Positions 54,197-63,894 are shown, numbered from the stretch's first letter. The stretch: DNA of 64,000 bases from Porphyromonadaceae bacterium COT-184 OH4590 (GCA_000768855.1 JRAN01000052.1:62001-126000); one strand, 5' to 3'. The notes: generated by a model not told the origin, from the letters alone. A program made the numbers and translations.

Positions 54197-55162
54197 ATGT
54201 TCTCAATAATAATACCACTATACAATAAAGCATCTTATATCAAGAAAGCTATCAACAGTGTATTAGCTCAAACTTTTAATGAATTTGAGGTGATAGTGAT
54301 TAATGATGGCAGCATAGACAACTCATTAGAGGAAGCAAGTCAGATTGTTGATAGTCGACTGAAAATTATAACACAGGAAAATTCGGGTGTTTCTATTGCT
54401 CGTAATAATGGGGTTAAACTGGCTAAACACCCTTACATCTGTTTCTTGGATGCCGACGATTGGTGGGAACCGACCTTTTTGGAGGAGATGCACCAACTTA
54501 TAGAAAATTACCCCAATGCAGGTATTTACGGCACAAACTACTACATAGTAAAAAACGGCAAAAACCGTATAGCTCCCATCGGAATTCCGGAAGGATTTAA
54601 GTACGGCGAAATAGACTACTGCCAAGTATATGCCAAAACATTGTGTATGCCTTTGTGGACAGGGGCTGTATGTATCCCTAAATCTGTTTTCGATGAAGAA
54701 AAAGGTTTTAAGCCGACTCTAAAACTCGGCGAAGATTTCGACCTTTGGATTCGGGTGGCAATAAAACACAAAGTGGTATTTTTGAACAAACCTTTAGCCT
54801 TTTACAATCAAGATGTAGAGATGGCATATAGAGCTGTGGGAAACCATAAATTTTACAACCAAGATGAACATTTTTTATTTAACTTGGATTATTTACATCA
54901 GTATGAAGAAAGCAACAAAAACTTGAATTATATATTAGATAAATTTAGACTTTTATTGTTACCTTATTATTTGAATAAACAAAGACGAAATGATGCAAAA
55001 GAACAGCTTCAAAAAATTGATTGGTCAAAACAATCTAAAAAGGCAACCATAATATATAATCTACCCATCTTTTTACTAAAAATAGGGTTCATAATTATTC
55101 AGTATTTGGGTAATATAAAGAACAATATTAACAAAAAAATACAAATCAATAAAAAAACATGA
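54197..55162 (+). CDS. GT2 family glycosyltransferase
   Basis: This 321-aa protein has the GT2 layout: FSIIIPLYNKASYIKKAINS (2-21), INDGSIDNS, SGVSIARNNGV, and the metal-binding FLDADDWWEP near residue 93. KLGEDFDLWIRVA near 180 holds the acid motif. The C-terminus is lysine-rich, suggesting membrane association. It overlaps the next gene by four bases (ATGA). GC content falls noticeably by eye in its last third and stays low in the next gene. Confidence 0.92.
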   Translation: MFSIIIPLYNKASYIKKAINSVLAQTFNEFEVIVINDGSIDNSLEEASQIVDSRLKIITQENSGVSIARNNGVKLAKHPYICFLDADDWWEPTFLEEMHQLIENYPNAGIYGTNYYIVKNGKNRIAPIGIPEGFKYGEIDYCQVYAKTLCMPLWTGAVCIPKSVFDEEKGFKPTLKLGEDFDLWIRVAIKHKVVFLNKPLAFYNQDVEMAYRAVGNHKFYNQDEHFLFNLDYLHQYEESNKNLNYILDKFRLLLLPYYLNKQRRNDAKEQLQKIDWSKQSKKATIIYNLPIFLLKIGFIIIQYLGNIKNNINKKIQINKKT

Positions 55163-56142
55163 ATTATTCGGTTGTAATTAGAACATTAGGCAATGGAGGA
55201 GAAAAATATAAAAAGTTAATTCACTCTATAGAGAAACAAACCATTACTCCCAAAGAGATAATTGTGGTATTACCTTATGATTATAAGTTAGACTATAAGT
55301 TAGGCAATGAAAAAATAATATACTGTAAAAAAGGAATGGTTAATCAGAGAGTCGTCGGTATAAATAACGCTGATAGCAAATACATTTTAGTATTAGACGA
55401 TGATATTTCTTTTGACAATTCTTTTGCAAAAAAAATGCTTGAATGCATACAAACCACAAATGCTGATGTGATATGTCCAAATTCTAATGAAATATTAGAC
55501 TGGAAGTTATCTCACAAAAAAACACTTATAGAAAATATCAAAATTATCAAACATTTTTTACTTGGTAATCGTTTGTTTCATAAAAAATCGGAATATGCAA
55601 TAAAGATTATAGGTACAGGGGGGCACAGTATTAAATCCAACATGAATATAAATGAATATTATCTTTCACAAAGTGGTAATTTTCAATGTTTTTTCATAAA
55701 AACAGAAAAAGCAAAAGAAATTCAATTTGAAAAAGAGGCATGGGTAGAAGCCACTCAATATGCCATATATGATGACCAAATATTCTTCTATAAAGCATTT
55801 TTATTAGGACAAAAGATTATCTTTGCACCGCAGATCAAATATACACACTTAGATGGAGGAGCTGGCAGAATAAACACTAATAAAAATGATAGATTTTATA
55901 GAAAACTATATGGTAATACTCGTAACAGAACTCTGTTTTGGCGAAGATTTCTTTATTTACCCTCAAACAATTTATCTAAGTTATGGCTTTCAATATGTTA
56001 TTTCTATGCTACTATCAACACAATATTAATTTATTCGCTTCCTAATATATTATTGCCCAAACATTTATATTTAATAAATAAAGCAATATTAAAAGGAATA
56101 AAGGAGGGTTTTACTTATATGTTTGAAAATAAAATGCAATGA
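55159..56142 (+). CDS. GT2-like glycosyltransferase, very AT-rich
   Basis: This 327-aa protein is a divergent GT2: NYSVVIRTLGNGGEKYKKLI at the N-terminus, PKEIIVVLPYDYK, then VLDDDISFDNS near residue 75 as the metal site. A region TQYAIYDDQIFFYKAFLLGQ near 200 corresponds to the acid motif. It lacks the usual YN/ND pairs, so it could belong to a distinct group. It is much more AT-rich in its codons than the genes before 54.9 kb, suggesting recent acquisition. It overlaps both neighbours by four bases. Confidence 0.85.
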   Translation: MNYSVVIRTLGNGGEKYKKLIHSIEKQTITPKEIIVVLPYDYKLDYKLGNEKIIYCKKGMVNQRVVGINNADSKYILVLDDDISFDNSFAKKMLECIQTTNADVICPNSNEILDWKLSHKKTLIENIKIIKHFLLGNRLFHKKSEYAIKIIGTGGHSIKSNMNINEYYLSQSGNFQCFFIKTEKAKEIQFEKEAWVEATQYAIYDDQIFFYKAFLLGQKIIFAPQIKYTHLDGGAGRINTNKNDRFYRKLYGNTRNRTLFWRRFLYLPSNNLSKLWLSICYFYATINTILIYSLPNILLPKHLYLINKAILKGIKEGFTYMFENKMQ

Positions 56143-57248
56143 AAGTAGCATATCTTTTCGGTTCATTAAATAGAGGTGGTTTAGAGACACTTATGCTGGA
56201 TGTATGTCAAAATATTTGCAAGGAAGATTTTAATGCAATAGCATTTTACCGCAAAGGCGGCGCTTTGGAACAGGATTTTATCAAAACCGGGGTACCTTTT
56301 GTCTATTTACCTGTAAGTAAAAATATTTTTAAATACCTGTATAAGCTAAGAAAATCAATTATTTCCAATAAAACAGATATTGTACACGCACAACAGCCTA
56401 TCGATGCCATTTTTGCACAGCTCGCCTGTGTCGGTACAAAAGTAAAAGTTGTACTGACTTTTCACAGGTTTGATTATAATGACAATAAAGCAATAATAAA
56501 ATATATAATCCGCAGAACGGACAAAAATATATTTGTCAGCAATTATCAGAGACAGTATTACAATGAAAAGTATAGGCTAAATAACTCCAAACAGAACATT
56601 ATCTACAATGGTATAAATTTTGACAAATTAAAAAATATCGATAATAATCAAAGTATACCATTAAGAGAAGAATTAAAACTGCCTCACTCTACCCTATTGT
56701 TCGGTATGGTAGGCAACTTTAATATAGGTAGAGACCAAATGACAGTATGCCGTTTTTTGAAGCTTCTCAACGCACATAACATTGATTTTCATTTTATTTT
56801 TATAGGTAAAAAAGTGGAGAACGAACCATATCGTTATGACCATTGTGTAGAGTTTTGTCAAACCAACGAGTTAAGCCATACAGTTAGCTTTCTCGGTGTT
56901 CGCAACGACGTGCCTCAGATTCTAAACCAACTCGATGCCTTTGTCTATGCCACCGACCATGATACTTTCGGTATTGCAGTAGTAGAAGCCATTGCAAGCA
57001 GTACTCCGGTATTTGTAAATGATTGGGCAGTAATGAAGGAGATTACCCAAGAGGGAAAACTCGCTATGTTATACAAAACCAAAGATGAAAACGATCTGCT
57101 CGAAAAATTTATATTATTTTTGCAAAATAAAAAAAACATAAAAAAACAAGCCGAAGAGAATGCTCGTATTGTCAGGGAACAATACAGCATAAAAAAGCAT
57201 ATTGAAAACACAAAACTGCTATATAAAAAACTGATAGACAAGCCATAA
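56139..57248 (+). CDS. GT4 family glycosyltransferase
   Basis: This 369-aa GT-B retaining enzyme has MKVAYLFGSLNRGGLETLML at the N-terminus (glycine-rich acceptor loop), VHAQQPIDA, and IYNGINFDKL. The C-terminal nucleotide-sugar site reads LDAFVYATDHDTFGIAVVEA (E-x7-E type) followed by SSTPVFVNDWAV. Length is usual. It may add hexose or HexNAc; nothing more can be said. It is translationally coupled to the preceding gene. Confidence 0.93.
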   Translation: MKVAYLFGSLNRGGLETLMLDVCQNICKEDFNAIAFYRKGGALEQDFIKTGVPFVYLPVSKNIFKYLYKLRKSIISNKTDIVHAQQPIDAIFAQLACVGTKVKVVLTFHRFDYNDNKAIIKYIIRRTDKNIFVSNYQRQYYNEKYRLNNSKQNIIYNGINFDKLKNIDNNQSIPLREELKLPHSTLLFGMVGNFNIGRDQMTVCRFLKLLNAHNIDFHFIFIGKKVENEPYRYDHCVEFCQTNELSHTVSFLGVRNDVPQILNQLDAFVYATDHDTFGIAVVEAIASSTPVFVNDWAVMKEITQEGKLAMLYKTKDENDLLEKFILFLQNKKNIKKQAEENARIVREQYSIKKHIENTKLLYKKLIDKP

Positions 57249-57251
57249 CTA

Positions 57252-58664
57252 ATGCTCAACTATTTTCCAAAATATTTCACCTCAAAAGCCATCACGCTAT
57301 ACTTTATTGCGTTAATTGCCATATCTGTGGCTTTTAGTCAATATAGTATGAGTGCATTGTGGATAGTCTTCGGAATGGTCGAAGTAGTGAGCTTTTTCTA
57401 TTTTGTAAATATTTTAACAAAACGTTGGTCTTTACTACCCGAAAAGCTGTTTATCAAACGGTTGTTCACTTCTGCTCTGTTTTTGCGTTTGGCATGGGTA
57501 GTGTTTAGCTACTTTTTCTACCAAGCTATGACAGGACAACCCTTTGAATTTGAGGCTGCAGACGCCATCGGTTATCACGGGAACGGAGAGTGGGGCGCTA
57601 TCAATTTCAAAAAAGGCAATTTCAATCTTCCTGCCATATTTGGTTGGCTGGAGGTGTCTGATATGGGTTATTCCACATATCTGTCTATTTTATATGTAAT
57701 TACGAACAACAGTATAATTATAACACGTTTAATAAAAGCTATTTTAGGGGCTTGGACGTGTGTGATTATTTACAAAATATCCCTTCGCAATTTTGGCGAC
57801 AATGCGGCTCGTATTTCGGCTATAATCTGTATGTTATGGGCAAATTTTATCTATTACACAGGGTTGCATCTCAAAGAGACGGAGATGATATTCCTTGTAG
57901 TTGTATTCATAGAGCGAGCCGACTTTCTTCTACGGGCTAATAAAATCACATTACGCAATCTGATTGCTCCTATACTAATAGGAGCAATGCTATTCACATT
58001 TCGTACAGTCTTGGGTGTTACCGCACTATTTTCGCTACTAACTGCCCTGATGCTTGTTTCGTCGAAGTCTATAAAAAAGCGATGGAAACGTCCCCTGATA
58101 ATAGTATGGTTGGCTGTTGCCGTATCCTACTTCATGGGTGGACGTATAGCTACCGAAGTCGAAGAGGTGTGGGCAAACCGAACCGACAACCAGAGGACCT
58201 CTATGGAGTGGCGAGCAGGACGTCAGGGGGGCAACAAGTTTGCCAAACATATGAGTGCTGCGATATTTGCCCCTGCTATCTTTGCTATTCCTGTACCTAC
58301 TATGATACATTTAGATGGGCAAGAAAACCAACAAATTATACACGGAGGAAACTATATAAAAGAGATTTTGGCTTTCTTCTTATTGTTTGCATTTATTGTG
58401 GTTATCAAAAACAAAAAATGGCGTGATGTCTCTATCTTAGAAGCTTTTCTGTTGGGTTATTTAATAATAATCGCTTTTAGTGCTTTTGCCCAATCCGAAA
58501 GGTTTCATCTACCGGCTATGCCTTGTTATATCATATTGGCGGGTTATGGCATAAGTAATATTACCGATAAACAAAAGAAATATTTTAACCGGTATATGGT
58601 AGTACTGTTTGTAATTATCGTAGCGTGGAACTGGTTTAAACTTGCAGGTAGAGGATTGGTTTAG
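57252..58664 (+). CDS. Multi-pass membrane protein, GT-C/polymerase-like
   Basis: This 470-aa protein has about ten to eleven membrane helices. An acidic patch in the first external loop, FEFEAADAIGYHGNGEWG (about 98-115), resembles the ExD/DxD-bearing loop of GT-C enzymes that use polyprenyl-phosphate sugars. A later external loop (about 290-330) is charged (ATEVEEVWANRTDNQRTSME). It could be a GT-C glycosyltransferase or an O-antigen polymerase (Wzy-like); Wzy proteins are too variable to decide. It starts 4 bases after the GT4 gene. Confidence 0.7.
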   Translation: MLNYFPKYFTSKAITLYFIALIAISVAFSQYSMSALWIVFGMVEVVSFFYFVNILTKRWSLLPEKLFIKRLFTSALFLRLAWVVFSYFFYQAMTGQPFEFEAADAIGYHGNGEWGAINFKKGNFNLPAIFGWLEVSDMGYSTYLSILYVITNNSIIITRLIKAILGAWTCVIIYKISLRNFGDNAARISAIICMLWANFIYYTGLHLKETEMIFLVVVFIERADFLLRANKITLRNLIAPILIGAMLFTFRTVLGVTALFSLLTALMLVSSKSIKKRWKRPLIIVWLAVAVSYFMGGRIATEVEEVWANRTDNQRTSMEWRAGRQGGNKFAKHMSAAIFAPAIFAIPVPTMIHLDGQENQQIIHGGNYIKEILAFFLLFAFIVVIKNKKWRDVSILEAFLLGYLIIIAFSAFAQSERFHLPAMPCYIILAGYGISNITDKQKKYFNRYMVVLFVIIVAWNWFKLAGRGLV

Positions 58665-58697
58665 GTAATATTTGAGAATTAAATGTAATATGGCAAA

Positions 58698-59621
58698 ATG
58701 AGAGTATTAATAGTTTGCAGCAAAAATTCGGGTAATATAGCACCATTTATAATAGAGCAGGTCGAGGCACTAAATCATCTTGGCATAGAAACCGAATACT
58801 TCACTATTAAACAAAAAGGTGTAATAGGATATCTAAAGAGTCGAAAATCACTACTTAAAACGATAGCCAATTACAAACCTGATTTACTGCATGCTCACTT
58901 CGGGCTATCCGGACTTCTGGCTAACCTACAACGCAAAGTACCTGTTGTTACCACATATCATGGCAGCGACATTAACAACAATGCCATATTTAGGTTTTCG
59001 AAATGGAGTATCAGACTATCGTCTTATAATATTTTTGTATCGAAAAAAAACTACGATAAGGCAGCAAAAAAACACCTCAAAGCAACCGTAATACCTTGTG
59101 GTGTCGATACAAACACATTTTTCCAAATAGATAAAATAGAGGCTCGACAACGAATGGGCTTAGACCTCGACGAACATTTGGTACTATTCTCTAGCTCTTT
59201 TAAAAATAACGTAAAAAATCCCGAATTGGCTAAAGCAGCGGTACAGAAGTTGGGTGGCATACGACTTATCGAACTTGCAGGCTATAGTCGGCAAGAAGTG
59301 GCATTATTGATGAATGCAGTCGATGTGTGCCTTATGACAAGTCATACCGAAGGTTCACCCCAATTTATCAAAGAAGCTATGGCGTGTGGCTGCCCGATTG
59401 TATCGGTCAAAGTGGGCGATGTAAGCGATGTTGTAGGAGACACTCACAACTGTTTTATAACAGATTACAAAGCAGACGAAATTGCAGATAAATTACAGAT
59501 AGTTATGAGCAATAACCAGAGAAGTAATGGCATAGACAAGATAACATCAATGAGATTAGATAAAATATCTATTGCCAATAGAATATTCGACGTTTATAAA
59601 ACAATTACTCAAAACCGGTGA
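58698..59621 (+). CDS. GT4 family glycosyltransferase
   Basis: This 307-aa protein is a short GT-B enzyme. The N-terminal part has MRVLIVCSKNSGNIAPFIIE, LLHAHFGLSGLLANL and VVTTYHGSDINN; the C-terminal part has TVIPCGVDTNTF, then CLMTSHTEGSPQFIKEAMAC and GCPIVSVKVGDVSDVVG, the E-x7-E donor site. It overlaps the FemAB-like gene by four bases, so the two are coupled. Confidence 0.93.
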   Translation: MRVLIVCSKNSGNIAPFIIEQVEALNHLGIETEYFTIKQKGVIGYLKSRKSLLKTIANYKPDLLHAHFGLSGLLANLQRKVPVVTTYHGSDINNNAIFRFSKWSIRLSSYNIFVSKKNYDKAAKKHLKATVIPCGVDTNTFFQIDKIEARQRMGLDLDEHLVLFSSSFKNNVKNPELAKAAVQKLGGIRLIELAGYSRQEVALLMNAVDVCLMTSHTEGSPQFIKEAMACGCPIVSVKVGDVSDVVGDTHNCFITDYKADEIADKLQIVMSNNQRSNGIDKITSMRLDKISIANRIFDVYKTITQNR

Positions 59622-60634
59622 TGACACATACTTTACCGATTGACGACATAGATATAAACGATTGGAGAGAGTTAGTACAAAACTCCTCTACGACATCCTA
59701 TTTCCAAACACCCGAATGCTATGAGTTTTTTCGTTCCTTATCTTTTTTAGATACATTTGGTTGGGCCGTTTATACAAATGGTACAATTAAAGGTTTGGTA
59801 TGCGGTTATATAACGGCAAACGGCGGAAAAATCAAGCAATATTTGTCACGTCGTGCCGTTATACACGGAGGATTATTATTGGCGAAAGATGTTAAAGACG
59901 ATGAAATATCTGTTTTGCTGGCTATGTTGAAAAATGATATTAAGCACAAAATTATATATTTAGAGATAAGGAATAATAATGATTATTCAAAATACAGACA
60001 TATATTCAGCAGAGAAGGATTCGAGTACAAACCTCATCTTAATTACATTGTGGATACCTCTGTAAATATTTCAAAAATCCGAGAACAATACAGTGAAAGC
60101 AAAAAAAGACAAATACGCAAAGCTAAAGAGCAAAATGTAACATGCCTTCTCACTAATAATCAAGACGATATCGATACGTTCTATAAACTTTTATACAAAT
60201 TGTATAAAACAAAAATAAAAAAACCGCTTTTCCCGAAAGAATTTTTTGATAATTTTGTAAAAATATCTAATTCTCATCTTTTTGTAGTAAAAAAAGATAA
60301 AACAATAATAGGTGGCATTGCATGTGTTGCATTAACTAACAAAGTATTATACGAGTGGTTTGTCTGTGGAGATACGGTAAATTTCAATCGCTTGTATCCG
60401 TCTGTTGTTGCAACAAACTCGGCAATCGAATTTGCTTGTAATAAAGGCTTTGAGAAGTTCGATTTTATGGGAGCAGGCAATCCCAACGAGAGTTATGGAG
60501 TGAGGGAGTTTAAAGGCAAGTTCGGAGGCAACCTCGTAGAGTACGGACGATTTATTTACATAGCCAACTGCACACTTTATAGATTAGGTAAAACTATTAT
60601 TAACAAACGATTATTGTTTACAAAAAATAAATAA
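59618..60634 (+). CDS. FemAB / GNAT-like acyl- or aminoacyl-transferase
   Basis: This 338-aa protein has the double-GNAT FemAB/FemX fold: NSSTTSYFQTPECYEFFRSL (substrate pocket), YIVDTSVNISKIREQYSESK followed by KKRQIRKAKEQNV, VVKKDKTIIGGIACVALTNK, and the C-terminal LYPSVVATNSAIEFACNKGF then DFMGAGNPNESYGVREFKGK. Classical FemAB proteins move amino acids from tRNA to lipid II; in glycan clusters, relatives probably acylate or aminoacylate sugars. Which donor is used cannot be told. It is the last gene of the tightly coupled block. Confidence 0.86.
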   Translation: MMTHTLPIDDIDINDWRELVQNSSTTSYFQTPECYEFFRSLSFLDTFGWAVYTNGTIKGLVCGYITANGGKIKQYLSRRAVIHGGLLLAKDVKDDEISVLLAMLKNDIKHKIIYLEIRNNNDYSKYRHIFSREGFEYKPHLNYIVDTSVNISKIREQYSESKKRQIRKAKEQNVTCLLTNNQDDIDTFYKLLYKLYKTKIKKPLFPKEFFDNFVKISNSHLFVVKKDKTIIGGIACVALTNKVLYEWFVCGDTVNFNRLYPSVVATNSAIEFACNKGFEKFDFMGAGNPNESYGVREFKGKFGGNLVEYGRFIYIANCTLYRLGKTIINKRLLFTKNK

Positions 60635-60740
60635 ATTGATTTTCAAACACCAAAATACATGTGTATTTACTATTAAAATAATAATGAAAAAGTCTCTTTG
60701 AGATTTAAATTTAAAGAAAAATAAAATTAAATATTTAATT

Positions 60741-61889
60741 ATGAAAAAAGGAGCAATTGTTTTAGAAGGGCATATACAAGGGTTATCAAATACACGATCT
60801 TTAGGAGAATTGGGTATCCCTGTCTATGTAATTGACAAAAATTACTGTTTAGCACAATTTTCAAAATATTGTAAAAAATACTTTCGTTCACCAAGTTTTC
60901 AATCTGAAGAGTTTATAACATTTTTGATATCAATCGCGAAAAAATATCAACTTAAAGGCTGGATGCTTATCGCCAGTAATGATCACATAGTAGAAAACTT
61001 GTCCATTAATTATGACAAATTAGCCCCTTATTTCAAGATGCTTGTACCACATAAAGATAATATTTACAATATTATAAACAAAAAAAAACTTATGGAGTTA
61101 GCAGAAAAAAGTGGAACAAATACTCCTGCAACATGTTACCTTAATAATATAGAAAATGCAAGAAAATTTAGATTTCCATTACTTATAAAAGGAAATCTCG
61201 GATTATCTTTCTACAAAATTATACATAATAAAGCTATTCAAGTTAACAATATTGAAGAATTAGAAATAGTAGTAAATAAAGTTTCTGATGTTACAAATGA
61301 TTTTATGATACAAGAATTGATTCCATATGATAGAAACAATAAAGTAGTATCTTTTACCTGTTTTGCAGAAAAAGGAGAAATCAAAATATATTGGATGGGA
61401 CAAAAGATACGTGAGCATCCTATAAAATACGGAACAGCAACAAGCAGTCAGAGTATTATAATACCCGAAGTTTTAGAATCAGCCAAACCTTTGATTGCTT
61501 CTTTAAATTACACAGGTGTTTGTGAAATAGAATTTATTTACGATTGCCGTGACAATGTTTATAAGTTAATCGAAATCAACCCCAGAACTTGGTTGTGGGT
61601 TGGTCTAGCAAAAGCATGTGGAATTGATTATGCGAAAATAATGTATAACTACCTTATGCATATACCACAAAAATACACACAAGAATATAAATTAGAAGTA
61701 AAATGGATCAATTGGTTTACAGATATTATTTATGGCTTTATAGCTATAATAAAAAAACACATTTCTATAAAAGAATATTTCTCATCTTTAAAAGGGAAAA
61801 AAATAAATGCAATATGGACTTGGAACGATATATTGCCTGGTGTTATTTTCCCTTTTATGTTATTATATATAATAATAAAAAGAAGATAA
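60741..61889 (+). CDS. ATP-grasp carboxylate-amine ligase
   Basis: This 382-aa ATP-grasp enzyme should form an amide or peptide bond through an acyl phosphate. An N-terminal Rossmann-like part (GAIVLEGHIQGLSNTRSLGE) is followed by the lid/ATP domain: KKKLMELAEKSGTNTPATCY, FPLLIKGNLG (lysine for ATP), MIQELIPYD, and C-terminal VCEIEFIYDCRDNVYKLIEI then NPRTWLWVGLA, with the metal-ligand Glu and Asn. The last 60 residues include a hydrophobic helix (GVIFPFMLLYIIIKRR). It starts a very AT-rich pair with DUF354 and lies 106 bases after the FemAB-like gene. Confidence 0.88.
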   Translation: MKKGAIVLEGHIQGLSNTRSLGELGIPVYVIDKNYCLAQFSKYCKKYFRSPSFQSEEFITFLISIAKKYQLKGWMLIASNDHIVENLSINYDKLAPYFKMLVPHKDNIYNIINKKKLMELAEKSGTNTPATCYLNNIENARKFRFPLLIKGNLGLSFYKIIHNKAIQVNNIEELEIVVNKVSDVTNDFMIQELIPYDRNNKVVSFTCFAEKGEIKIYWMGQKIREHPIKYGTATSSQSIIIPEVLESAKPLIASLNYTGVCEIEFIYDCRDNVYKLIEINPRTWLWVGLAKACGIDYAKIMYNYLMHIPQKYTQEYKLEVKWINWFTDIIYGFIAIIKKHISIKEYFSSLKGKKINAIWTWNDILPGVIFPFMLLYIIIKRR

Positions 61890-61893
61890 ATAT

Positions 61894-62985
61894 ATGAATA
61901 TATTAGTTGATATTGGACATCCTGCACATGTACATCTTACAAAAAATTTGATCAAGGAACTTATTAAAAAAGGACATCATGTTATTATTACTGCTAAAAC
62001 TGTTCCTATTATAGAAAGATTATTAAAAACAGAATCTTTAGATTATATTTTATTAGGGAAAAAAGGAAAATCAATTGTATCAAAAATACTTCACCAAATA
62101 AAATTTGATATTAAGATACTATGGATATGCATTAAACATAAAATTAACATTGGCACAGGAGTTTCTGCCTCTATAACAAGAATTTCTCGTCTATGTAAAA
62201 TGTCATCAATAAATTTAGATGATGATGATGATGAGGTGCAATCTATAATGGTTAATTTTTCGCATCCATTCACAGATATAAGACTAACCCCATCTGCTAT
62301 AATAGGACATAGAAAATCAAAAAGAGCTCTTTTTTATGAAGGTATTCATGAATTAGCTTATCTTCATCCAAATAGATTCACTCCCAATGAGAAAGTTATA
62401 CAAGAAATTGGTCTGAGTAAAAAAGATCGTTTTTTTATAATGCGTTTTGTTACTTTTAATGCATACCATGATGCAAATCATAAAGGTTTATCTTTTGAAC
62501 AAAAGAAAAAACTTATAGATCTATTAAGTGAATATGGAAGAGTAATCATAACTTCAGAATACCCAATTGAAACAGAATTTGAAAAATACCGACTACCTAT
62601 TCCTCCCGAAAAAATACATTCTTTAATGTATTTTTCTACTTTATTCATAGGAGATAGTCAAACTATGACATCCGAAGCAGCTATTATGGGAGTTCCTGCT
62701 TTTAAATGTAATACTTTTGCAGGTATATTATCCGTACCAAACGAATTAGAGAACAAGTATCATTTATGTTACGCTTATACACCAGAAGATTTCGATAAAC
62801 TATACAATCATATAAAAGAGTTACTTCAACAACCAGATTTTAAAAAAGAGTGGCTTTTTAAAAAAGAACAATTTATTGCCGACAAAATAGATGTTACAGC
62901 CTTTTTGGTATGGTTTATAGAAAACTATCCCGAAAGTGCCAAGATAATGAAAGAAAATCCCGATTACCAATTTAAGTTTAGATAG
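61894..62985 (+). CDS. DUF354 family protein (GT-B-like fold)
   Basis: This 363-aa protein begins MNILVDIGHPAHVHLTKNLI, the hallmark of DUF354, a family related in fold to UDP-GlcNAc 2-epimerase and MurG. GTGVSASITRISRLCK and a DDxxE-like site made of five aspartates and a glutamate (about 109-114) follow. Then come RFVTFNAYHD and the C-terminal SLMYFSTLFIGDSQTMTSEA, and VPAFKCNTFAG. Activity is not established for the family; a glycosyltransferase role is likely. It starts 4 bases after the ATP-grasp gene and ends directly against the next ATG. Confidence 0.87.
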   Translation: MNILVDIGHPAHVHLTKNLIKELIKKGHHVIITAKTVPIIERLLKTESLDYILLGKKGKSIVSKILHQIKFDIKILWICIKHKINIGTGVSASITRISRLCKMSSINLDDDDDEVQSIMVNFSHPFTDIRLTPSAIIGHRKSKRALFYEGIHELAYLHPNRFTPNEKVIQEIGLSKKDRFFIMRFVTFNAYHDANHKGLSFEQKKKLIDLLSEYGRVIITSEYPIETEFEKYRLPIPPEKIHSLMYFSTLFIGDSQTMTSEAAIMGVPAFKCNTFAGILSVPNELENKYHLCYAYTPEDFDKLYNHIKELLQQPDFKKEWLFKKEQFIADKIDVTAFLVWFIENYPESAKIMKENPDYQFKFR

Positions 62986-63789
62986 ATGGATTTTACGATA
63001 AAAACATATGAACGACTGTTAAAAAGCTTTTTGACAAATGGTTATTCGCTTATAACATATCAACAATATTGTAAGCAAAAACCCGAAGGAAATTTCGTTA
63101 TACTTAGGCACGATGTAGATGAAATAGCCAATAATGCACTGAAAATGGCTAAAGTAGAGCATCGCTTGGGTATAAGTGCAACATACTATTTCCGAATCGT
63201 AAAGCAGAGCAACCAACCTAACATTATCAAAGCAATATCCGCGCTTGGACATGAAATAGGCTACCACTATGAGGATTTAGCTTTTACCAAAGGCGATTTG
63301 CAACAAGCTCGCAAAACTTTCGAGAAAAATCTCACCTATTTTAGAGAATTTTATCCTGTTTGCACTGTCTGTATGCACGGCAGTTCTACCTCAAAATACG
63401 ACAATCGTGAGTTTTGGCGGGCATTCTCCCTTAGCGATTTCGGGTTAATAGGTGAACCTTATCTTACTACCAACTTCAAAGACATTTTTTACTTTACCGA
63501 CACAGGTTACGCTTGGGATGGAGGCAAATATGCTGTCCGCGATATAGTAGAAGATAGCTTCGGAATTTCGTTCCACTCGTCAGATGAGATAATAAGAGCG
63601 GTTGAGAAAGGCGACTTTCCACCACAATGCCTGATGCTGGCTCATACCTTATGGAGCGATAACATTATGCAATGGACATTATTGCACATACGAGAATTTA
63701 TCCGTAACAATCTTAAATACTTAGCCATGCGCAATAAGTTTTTGCATAACATATATGGGAGAATGGTAAAAGCATATTGGAAAAGATAA
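62986..63789 (+). CDS. Polysaccharide deacetylase-fold (NodB/WbmS-like) protein
   Basis: This 267-aa protein has the metal-dependent deacetylase pattern: FVILRHDVDE (36-45), with Asp pair and His; GHEIGYHYEDLAF, where a His and Asp/Glu complete the metal site; and CMHGSSTSKYDN. There is no signal peptide, so it works in the cytoplasm, as proposed for WbmS-type enzymes of O-antigen loci. It may deacetylate an amino sugar, exposing an amine for the ATP-grasp or FemAB-like enzyme; that is inference. Its ATG follows the DUF354 stop with no gap. Confidence 0.85.
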   Translation: MDFTIKTYERLLKSFLTNGYSLITYQQYCKQKPEGNFVILRHDVDEIANNALKMAKVEHRLGISATYYFRIVKQSNQPNIIKAISALGHEIGYHYEDLAFTKGDLQQARKTFEKNLTYFREFYPVCTVCMHGSSTSKYDNREFWRAFSLSDFGLIGEPYLTTNFKDIFYFTDTGYAWDGGKYAVRDIVEDSFGISFHSSDEIIRAVEKGDFPPQCLMLAHTLWSDNIMQWTLLHIREFIRNNLKYLAMRNKFLHNIYGRMVKAYWKR

Positions 63790-63894
63790 ACTCATTTCCA
63801 AAACAGTATTGCCAGTATTATTCAAATAGACACACAAACAAATTGAAAATGAAATCACTAATCATCAAAACATAAACCACTATAAATCAAACAA

